In this document: positions 59,710-64,000 of the stretch, in pieces
Position numbering within the stretch: the first letter of the stretch is position 1
Layout: the number at the start of each line of letters is the position of its first letter
Origin: a virus
DNA: 64,000 nucleotides
Virus record (IMG/VR): IMGVR_UViG_3300044699_000100
Coordinates: 1 to 64,000 of that record
Reading direction: 5' to 3' (one strand)
Notes under the pieces: generated by a model
Databases searched by the model: none
What the model saw: the letters and a program-made list of their open reading frames with translations, nothing else
What the model was told of the DNA's origin: nothing
Program-made: the position numbers and the translations under genes

Positions 59710-59934
59710 TTATTCTGCAGGAGGTGCAAAGAACACGGAGAACTCGTATTTTTCGTCAGTCATACTACTAAGCGCAAACGACGCGCCGTCAGTAAACTCA
59801 AAGACCAGCGTGCCTTTAGCTTCGTATTTACTGAACGATGTCACGTCCGTTATCGTGATGTTGGCGATGGTTTTATTCCGCAAAAAGCCAGTAAGCTCCT
59901 GACTGCAGCGCTCGTCCTTTGATTTGTAGATCAT
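59710..59934 (-). CDS. Hypothetical protein (74 aa)
   Basis: The start at 59934 is preceded by TTGGAGGGTAACATC. It reads MIYKSKDERCSQELTGFLRN then beta strands (KGTLVFEFTDGASFALSS). A small beta-rich protein; no family is recognised. Confidence 0.55.
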   Translation of the reverse strand: MIYKSKDERCSQELTGFLRNKTIANITITDVTSFSKYEAKGTLVFEFTDGASFALSSMTDEKYEFSVFFAPPAE

Positions 59935-59938
59935 GATG

Positions 59939-60259
59939 TTACCCTCCAAGGTAATCTGTGATTTCGGCAGCCAACTTGTAGCTGTCGTCTCGCGTGCCAC
60001 GATCATTAAAACTAAACCGTGGCTTGCTACCGAGTGCGACCACTACACGCCTGAGAAGCTGCTCAGCCTCCATTACACGTCGAAACATAAAGGTATAGTA
60101 GGTTCTTTCATGCTGCGTGAGAAACACCATCTGATCGACAAGCTCAGATATGTCATTACGCAGCTTATTCTCAAGTCCTACATGCGTAGTAGGCGTGCCG
60201 TGTTGGTCTTTGATTTTCTGTAACTCTTTCATGTGATGGCTGATGAACGACTTGATCAT
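59939..60259 (-). CDS. Hypothetical helical protein (106 aa)
   Basis: It starts MIKSFISHHMKELQKIKDQH; helices DISELVDQMVFLTQHERTYY and AEQLLRRVVVALGSKP. Its start overlaps the upstream stop (ATGA). Function unknown. Confidence 0.55.
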   Translation of the reverse strand: MIKSFISHHMKELQKIKDQHGTPTTHVGLENKLRNDISELVDQMVFLTQHERTYYTFMFRRVMEAEQLLRRVVVALGSKPRFSFNDRGTRDDSYKLAAEITDYLGG

Positions 60260-60513
60260 GATGTCATACCTTTAGAGGTAATGAGACTGTCAATCAGCTT
60301 CCAGCTTTTCGGCATGGGGTAGCTGGTTGTGTCGATTACTGGCGCGATGCTCATGCGCGTGCGTCGCACTTCGTCGTCAATCAGCGCAAGAAATTCACGC
60401 ACGACGTGATCGGTGTTCTTGGTTGACGTGTCCTTGGCGTAGTCCTGCAGCAGAGCACGAATGTCCTTGCGCAAGCGTCTTTCTGCTGGTGACTTGGTGG
60501 TTGGTTTGGTCAT
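60256..60513 (-). CDS. Hypothetical protein (85 aa)
   Basis: It starts MTKPTTKSPAERRLRKDIRA; the helical, charged N-terminal half has TDHVVREFLALIDDEVRRTR. Coupled to both neighbours by short overlaps. Function unknown. Confidence 0.5.
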   Translation of the reverse strand: MTKPTTKSPAERRLRKDIRALLQDYAKDTSTKNTDHVVREFLALIDDEVRRTRMSIAPVIDTTSYPMPKSWKLIDSLITSKGMTS

Positions 60514-60752
60514 CTTTCTACCTCTACTAGCTTATCGTTATACTCGGCAAGCACAGGCTCTTTCGTTGCCCGCAGCATGGACTTGAGCGTTTTACGTAGC
60601 TCTTTGGGAGTTTCGGCAAAGACCGGCTCTGGCGTCTTTGTCCACGTATATGGTATGCTATCGGTAGGCTTAGTATAAAAGCACTCGTGTATGGCGTAGC
60701 TCGCGCCCCATACAGGATGCATGGTGCGCAATACTCTGTGGTTCCAGTGCAT
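60510..60752 (-). CDS. Hypothetical protein (80 aa)
   Basis: It starts MHWNHRVLRTMHPVWGASYA and contains KPTDSIPYTWTKTPEPVFAE; small mixed fold. The palindrome at 60757-60772 gives the ribosome site. A CATAGCACAG hairpin at 60781-60804 separates it from the upstream gene. Confidence 0.55.
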   Translation of the reverse strand: MHWNHRVLRTMHPVWGASYAIHECFYTKPTDSIPYTWTKTPEPVFAETPKELRKTLKSMLRATKEPVLAEYNDKLVEVER

Positions 60753-60809
60753 GATGTTACCTTCGAAGGTTACTTAGCTTCATAGCACAGCTAGTTGTGC
60801 TATGAGCGG

Positions 60810-60974
60810 TTAGAGCTTGCATGCTTCCATGAACTTAGTGCGGTTAAAATTAGCACTATTTCTGGCACACAGATCAGCCATGTCATGGCATATGACTATG
60901 TATGCGTTATGTGTAAGAAACTTACGTGTCCTACACATAAGCTTTGCCAGTTCTACGAAGTGTTTCTTGGTCAT
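60810..60974 (-). CDS. Small conserved phage protein (54 aa)
   Basis: It starts MTKKHFVELAKLMCRTRKFL; CHDMADLCARNSANFNRTKF is a helix pattern (ADxCAxxNxNFxRxxF) common in tiny phage early proteins. A CACATGACC start with the ribosome site from the palindrome at 60982. Function unknown. Confidence 0.6.
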   Translation of the reverse strand: MTKKHFVELAKLMCRTRKFLTHNAYIVICHDMADLCARNSANFNRTKFMEACKL

Positions 60975-61001
60975 GTGGGTGGTTACCTTTGAAGGTTAGA
61001 G

Positions 61002-61145
61002 TTAGTGCCAGCGTTCGTAGGCAGCGATCAGGAGCACTATAATTATCGCAAATACCAAGGGTCCTCCAAAATCATTGGCGTGGGACTCGTATCTTTGGTT
61101 TTGCTCCACAGCAAGCTGCCACTCGCTAAAATAATCATCGTCCAT
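61002..61145 (-). CDS. Small membrane protein (47 aa)
   Basis: It starts MDDDYFSEWQLAVEQNQRYE and has a C-terminal hydrophobic segment (PLVFAIIIVLLIAAYERWH). Probable single-span, N-out or N-in unknown. AGAGGACTTACCC precedes it. Function unknown. Confidence 0.5.
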   Translation of the reverse strand: MDDDYFSEWQLAVEQNQRYESHANDFGGPLVFAIIIVLLIAAYERWH

Positions 61146-61182
61146 GGGTAAGTCCTCTTTCTGGTTTGGTTACTTTCGAAGG

Positions 61183-61551
61183 TTAGAGTGGGATGGCGTC
61201 GGCAGGGGTTGCTGGCACGCTAGCGTTAGGCATTACGAGACCGGCACCAACGATCAACTTGTCCATCCACTCCCACTGCTTAGGGGACAAGCGCACCGTG
61301 TCGTATTGATTGGCACGAGCGAACGTTTGCGCTAAGAACGTTTGCGCCGCTGGCGTAAGCTTGCGCGTCCTAAGCACCGCCTCAATCAGCGGCTTAAGCG
61401 TGTCGCTGTCAAACTCTGCAGCGTTGAAGGTTTTGGTTGTGGTTGCTGCAGGAGCCACGGGCGCAAGGTGAGTGCGCAATTCGTCCCAGCTTGTATTCGT
61501 CTGCTGGAGCAGCGAATTGATAGCGTTGAGTAGTTCGGCAGTGACTGGCAT
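61183..61551 (-). CDS. Hypothetical protein (122 aa)
   Basis: It starts MPVTAELLNAINSLLQQTNT; helical N-terminus, Ala/Thr linker, then RKLTPAAQTFLAQTFARANQ and LSPKQWEWMDKLIVGAG. The last motif (LSPKQWxWxxKL) recurs in phage proteins of unknown role. Palindromes flank both ends (61170 and 61556). Confidence 0.55.
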   Translation of the reverse strand: MPVTAELLNAINSLLQQTNTSWDELRTHLAPVAPAATTTKTFNAAEFDSDTLKPLIEAVLRTRKLTPAAQTFLAQTFARANQYDTVRLSPKQWEWMDKLIVGAGLVMPNASVPATPADAIPL

Positions 61552-61914
61552 TGTGTTACCTCGAAGGTAATGTGGTGGATATGACGTTTCTGACAGACAT
61601 TACCTCGCAGGTAACGTTCTGTGGTCGAGCTGAGCAAAAAAGTTTGATGCATAGTGCGGAGCGCTTTACGCAGGAAGCGTGAATTTTAACGCAAATGAGG
61701 GCTGCAGCAGAGTTGTCCCCTACTGCAGCCCCCACTCTCGCTCACTTTACGCTTACGCTACGCTACGCTACGCTAGTGTGAAGGACGGCAGCAAGCTGCC
61801 GTCAATCACTTCGTTGAGTGACCTTTCAACTGCCCCTGCCAAGGCTCAGGCTCTGATCTGATGGCAGGTTTGCGACGGCTAGTAATCACTCGTGAGTTCG
61901 TGGCGCGGTATTAA
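61552..61914. other. Hairpin-rich intergenic region
   Basis: No convincing gene. It contains two palindromes (61556 and 61600), a GGGCTGCAG/CTGCAGCCC hairpin (about 61699-61732), a CTACG tandem run at 61756-61777, ACGGCAGC/GCTGCCGT (61787-61803) and, overlapping the next gene's stop, CGCGGTATTAATTACCGCG. It may be an origin or regulatory zone. Confidence 0.45.
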
Positions 61915-62058
61915 TTACCGCGCAAACACTGGCACTGGATAAACACAGTAACTAAACCATGCTGCACTTGGGCGCGTCCATACAGTTGGTTCATAAAGAG
62001 AACTAGACCAAGTTTTTGTCCAGTAATTATAGTTGTAAATGAAGCCATCTTTCAACAT
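61915..62058 (-). CDS. Small aromatic-rich protein (47 aa)
   Basis: It starts MLKDGFIYNYNYWTKTWSSS; rich in Tyr and Trp. GCGGAGGACGAT gives a strong ribosome site at 62058. No family is recognised; composition suggests membrane or protein binding. Confidence 0.55.
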   Translation of the reverse strand: MLKDGFIYNYNYWTKTWSSSLYEPTVWTRPSAAWFSYCVYPVPVFAR

Positions 62059-62165
62059 ATCGTCCTCCGCAGTTGGGATTACCTTTGAAGGTTACATGTC
62101 TACGGCATGGCTACCGGTTATCGGTAGGGCATTGGTTGGGTAGAATGTAACCTTCAAAGGTAATA

Positions 62166-62198
62166 GGGGTGCAGTCCTTGAACTGCACCCCTGTTTTT
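62166..62198 (+). terminator. Intrinsic-terminator-like hairpin, plus orientation
   Basis: GGGGTGCAG and CTGCACCCC around an 8-base loop, then TGTTTTTAG on the plus strand. It lies downstream of the minus-strand gene at 62213 and next to palindrome 62148-62163. Without a plus-strand gene its T-run orientation is unexpected; it may protect the minus-strand mRNA end. Confidence 0.5.
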
Positions 62199-62212
62199 AG
62201 TGGGTAGGTGGA

Positions 62213-62611
62213 TTAGATAAGACCGGCTTCCCGCAGCTTCGCCTCCTGAGCGCGATAGGCGTCAAGCTCGGCAGCCAGCGTCATCTTGGCAGACCATTGC
62301 TGCAGTTGCTCCACTGCGTTGGTGATCTCCACGTCCTGACAAGACAGGCCGTCCTTACGCTCGCCACTTATCAGGTCCGTGAGAAGCTCGGTGATGTGAT
62401 CAACCACGTTCTGGACAGTCTTCTCCGGCTTGTCCTTCGGCTTCATTGCCTCGATGATCTCGGCATCCGTGGGAGAAGTAACGTCCGGCGTGTTCGGATC
62501 AGCCTTCCAATCAACCGCCATGCGCGCGGCATTGACGTATGCAGCATAGACGCTCTGCATCTTGGTCTCGGCAGCGATCTGCTCATGATAGAGCGCAACT
62601 ACCCTATCCAT
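62213..62611 (-). CDS. Hypothetical helical protein (132 aa)
   Basis: It starts MDRVVALYHEQIAAETKMQS; helical throughout with TVQNVVDHITELLTDLISGE and an Ala/Glu-rich end. It overlaps the upstream gene by 13 bases. Function unknown. Confidence 0.55.
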   Translation of the reverse strand: MDRVVALYHEQIAAETKMQSVYAAYVNAARMAVDWKADPNTPDVTSPTDAEIIEAMKPKDKPEKTVQNVVDHITELLTDLISGERKDGLSCQDVEITNAVEQLQQWSAKMTLAAELDAYRAQEAKLREAGLI

Positions 62612-62976
62612 GAACTCTCCGGGTCGAAGTCCTTGATCTGACCAAGGTCATATCCACGCTTGAGCTTCGACACTTGCGCGGCACGCCCCTCCTTGCCCTG
62701 CGAGTGCACGCCCTTCTTGACGCGCTGGTCCCAATACGCGCCGTAAATGGCGTGCATCGCCTTCTTGTCGGCTTCCAGGTCGATTGCGCCGTCCTTCGAT
62801 GCGCGCACGACTTCGAGCAACAGCTTCGGCAGAGCATCGGCACCGATGGCAGTGTCGCGACCAAGCGCACGCGCCGTCTTCACAATCTTGTCGAAGCGCG
62901 TATCGTTGACGTTGTTACCTGCTTCATTACCTTCAGGGGTAACGTCGTTGGTGTCGGCAGTGTTAAGGTCAGTCAT
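62599..62976 (-). CDS. Hypothetical protein (125 aa)
   Basis: The second ATG (62976) has better spacing from GGGAGA; an ATG at 62982 is also in frame. It reads MTDLNTADTNDVTPEGNEAG, the DVTPEGN part coming from palindrome 62927-62942. Then KIVKTARALGRDTAIGADAL and a basic QVSKLKRGYDLGQIKDFD end. Function unknown. Confidence 0.55.
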   Translation of the reverse strand: MTDLNTADTNDVTPEGNEAGNNVNDTRFDKIVKTARALGRDTAIGADALPKLLLEVVRASKDGAIDLEADKKAMHAIYGAYWDQRVKKGVHSQGKEGRAAQVSKLKRGYDLGQIKDFDPESSWIG

Positions 62977-63104
62977 TCTCATTCTCCCGTTTTGGGCTAA
63001 GGCCCGGTTTGCGCGTGAGTGCGCTGGTCACTCTGCATCATATGCAGAACTAATCACAGCCACAAGCGGCTGTGAATTTGTTTGGTTACCTTTGGAGGTA
63101 ACGT

Positions 63105-63399
63105 TTAGTCGGCAACCTCCCATTTCATGTCATCGCGGTAGTCTATGCTCTCCCAACCATCGTATTCGTGAATACGGTAGTGAGCGCCCGATCTTAACGT
63201 GATCACGCTCAGGTCGCCCTTGTCGGGCATTGCCTCGACAATCCGCACGAGCAACGGGTCAGTGCGGTCGATATCGTAGTGGGTATACGGTATCGTTGTC
63301 GTTCTCGATTGGGAGCCCACGCGCGGCAGCGAGCACGTTGTAACAGTCGCGCGGCAGACTGAAGCCGCCGTAGTTGGTGTTGAGAACGATCTTTGTCAT
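63105..63399 (-). CDS. Conserved small phage protein, frameshifted
   Basis: The start at 63399 reads MTKIVLNTNYGGFSLPRDCY; after a break near 63290 it continues HYDIDRTDPLLVRIVEAMPD and ends RIHEYDGWESIDYRDDMKW. The MxxIVxNxxYGGFxLS...DRxDPxLVxVVE...DGxExI pattern is frequent in phage genomes, role unknown. The ribosome site is the palindrome at 63403-63418. Confidence 0.65.
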
Positions 63400-63426
63400 G
63401 CATTACCTTCTGAGGTTAGCGTTAAG

Positions 63427-63723
63427 TTATTTGCCCCAGCGCAGCTTACTGCGCTTGTCTTGAAATTCACGTTCTACCTCTTCCTGATACGCGAGCGCGT
63501 CGTAGTCTGGCATGGGCTCAGGTATCGTAGAGTTACCTTTCAAGGTAACTAATTCCTGCTCGGCAGCGAGCAACTGTGCAAACCTAGCGTGGCGTAGTTC
63601 GATGGTAACGCTGAGTTTGCCACAATTAGAACACTTTTTACGCCGCAGCGTCGTGGTCTCGGCGTGTCGTGTTCCAGTGACCTTAAGCTGTTGTCCGCAC
63701 TCGTGACAGTGGTTAGCCTTCAT
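63427..63723 (-). CDS. Zinc-ribbon protein (98 aa)
   Basis: It starts MKANHCHECGQQLKVTGTRH; two Cys pairs (CHEC and CSNC, 27 residues apart) form a zinc ribbon; a helical C-terminus with EEVEREFQDKRSKLR follows. It is the first gene of the early operon, downstream of a promoter at 63751-63779, and could be a transcription or RNA-related regulator. A palindrome at 63534-63549 is in frame (LVTLKGN). Confidence 0.65.
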   Translation of the reverse strand: MKANHCHECGQQLKVTGTRHAETTTLRRKKCSNCGKLSVTIELRHARFAQLLAAEQELVTLKGNSTIPEPMPDYDALAYQEEVEREFQDKRSKLRWGK

Positions 63724-63750
63724 AATTACAACTCCCGCTTGAGTAACCTT

Positions 63751-63779
63751 AAAGTAACATAGGGAGTTAGCGCGGTCAA
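63751..63779 (-). promoter_or_regulatory. Probable early promoter
   Basis: On the minus strand TTGACC (63774-63779) and TACTTT (63751-63756) with a 17-base spacer, about 30 bases upstream of the first early gene. The adjacent GGCC palindrome at 63781 could be its operator. Confidence 0.55.
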
Positions 63780-63780
63780 C

Positions 63781-63986
63781 GGCCACATATGGCCTTTTAA
63801 TGATTTAGGGATTAATTCCTAGCAATTATAACCCCTTGATATCATTGAGGAAAATGGAATTCTATAATCTCTAGTTTATTTTCATACTTCTCAACAAAAA
63901 AGTAGGCCACATATGGCCTATCGAGTGTTGCAACTTTACAAGGGCAGTTGCATAGTTGTAACAGGGGACTAAGGCCACATATGGCC
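63781..63986. repeat. Three GGCCACATATGGCC palindromes in the terminal leader
   Basis: Copies at 63781-63794, 63905-63918 and 63973-63986; a partial copy (GGCCACATAT) opens the window at 1-10. Each forms a GGCCA/TGGCC stem. The surrounding 63787-64000 is AT-rich with no gene. They could be operators, replication-origin iterons or restriction-related sites, and the copy at position 1 hints that both window ends belong to one repeated region. Confidence 0.75.
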
Positions 63987-64000
63987 GTGTTTTATATTTT

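Overview
The window looks like most of the genome of a lytic, short-tailed double-stranded DNA bacteriophage with a Gram-negative host. It has a large portal, a P22/N4-type coat protein, internal ejection proteins including one of about 2,460 residues, family A DNA polymerase and a DUF927-type primase-helicase. I see no integrase, tape measure, tRNA or rRNA. The host cannot be read from the sequence; an alphaproteobacterium is a weak guess.

Layout. Positions 1-1018 carry small minus-strand genes and structured non-coding DNA. Positions 1692-6886 (+) hold a peptidoglycan hydrolase and a beta-helix spike. Positions 6887-8822 (-) encode terminase. Positions 8897-37015 (+) are the morphogenesis block: portal, scaffold, coat, adaptors, collagen-like fibres, large tail protein and ejection proteins. 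They end at a strong terminator at 37048-37083. Positions 37079-63723 (-) are the replication and early block: primase-helicase, putative ssDNA-binding protein, SNF2-like helicase, VRR-NUC and Cas4-like nucleases, DNA polymerase, a VWA-metallopeptidase/MoxR pair and many small genes. A leader with three GGCCACATATGGCC palindromes closes the right end.

The outstanding locus is 52331-54823. Two arrays of strictly alternating 10-bp repeats (TGGCTCGCTC and TGGTnCTCTC) are separated by 8-bp variable spacers, giving an exact 36-bp double unit. They flank a frameshifted gene of about 278 codons related to the C-terminal domain of IS110 transposases and to Nop-domain proteins. This is the architecture of a TIGR-Tas system (tandem interspaced guide RNA with a nuclease-less, TasA-like protein) carried by a phage.

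A second genome-wide feature is a 16-18 bp palindrome, TTACCTnnnnAGGTAA, with about 55 copies. Its 3' arm supplies the Shine-Dalgarno sequence of many genes. Other copies lie inside coding sequences in all three frames, and two supply stop codons.

Many long genes are interrupted by single-base frameshifts although both sides are plainly one protein (terminase, portal, polymerase, helicase, tail proteins). This suggests an error-rich assembly. I give the whole gene span and name the breaks.
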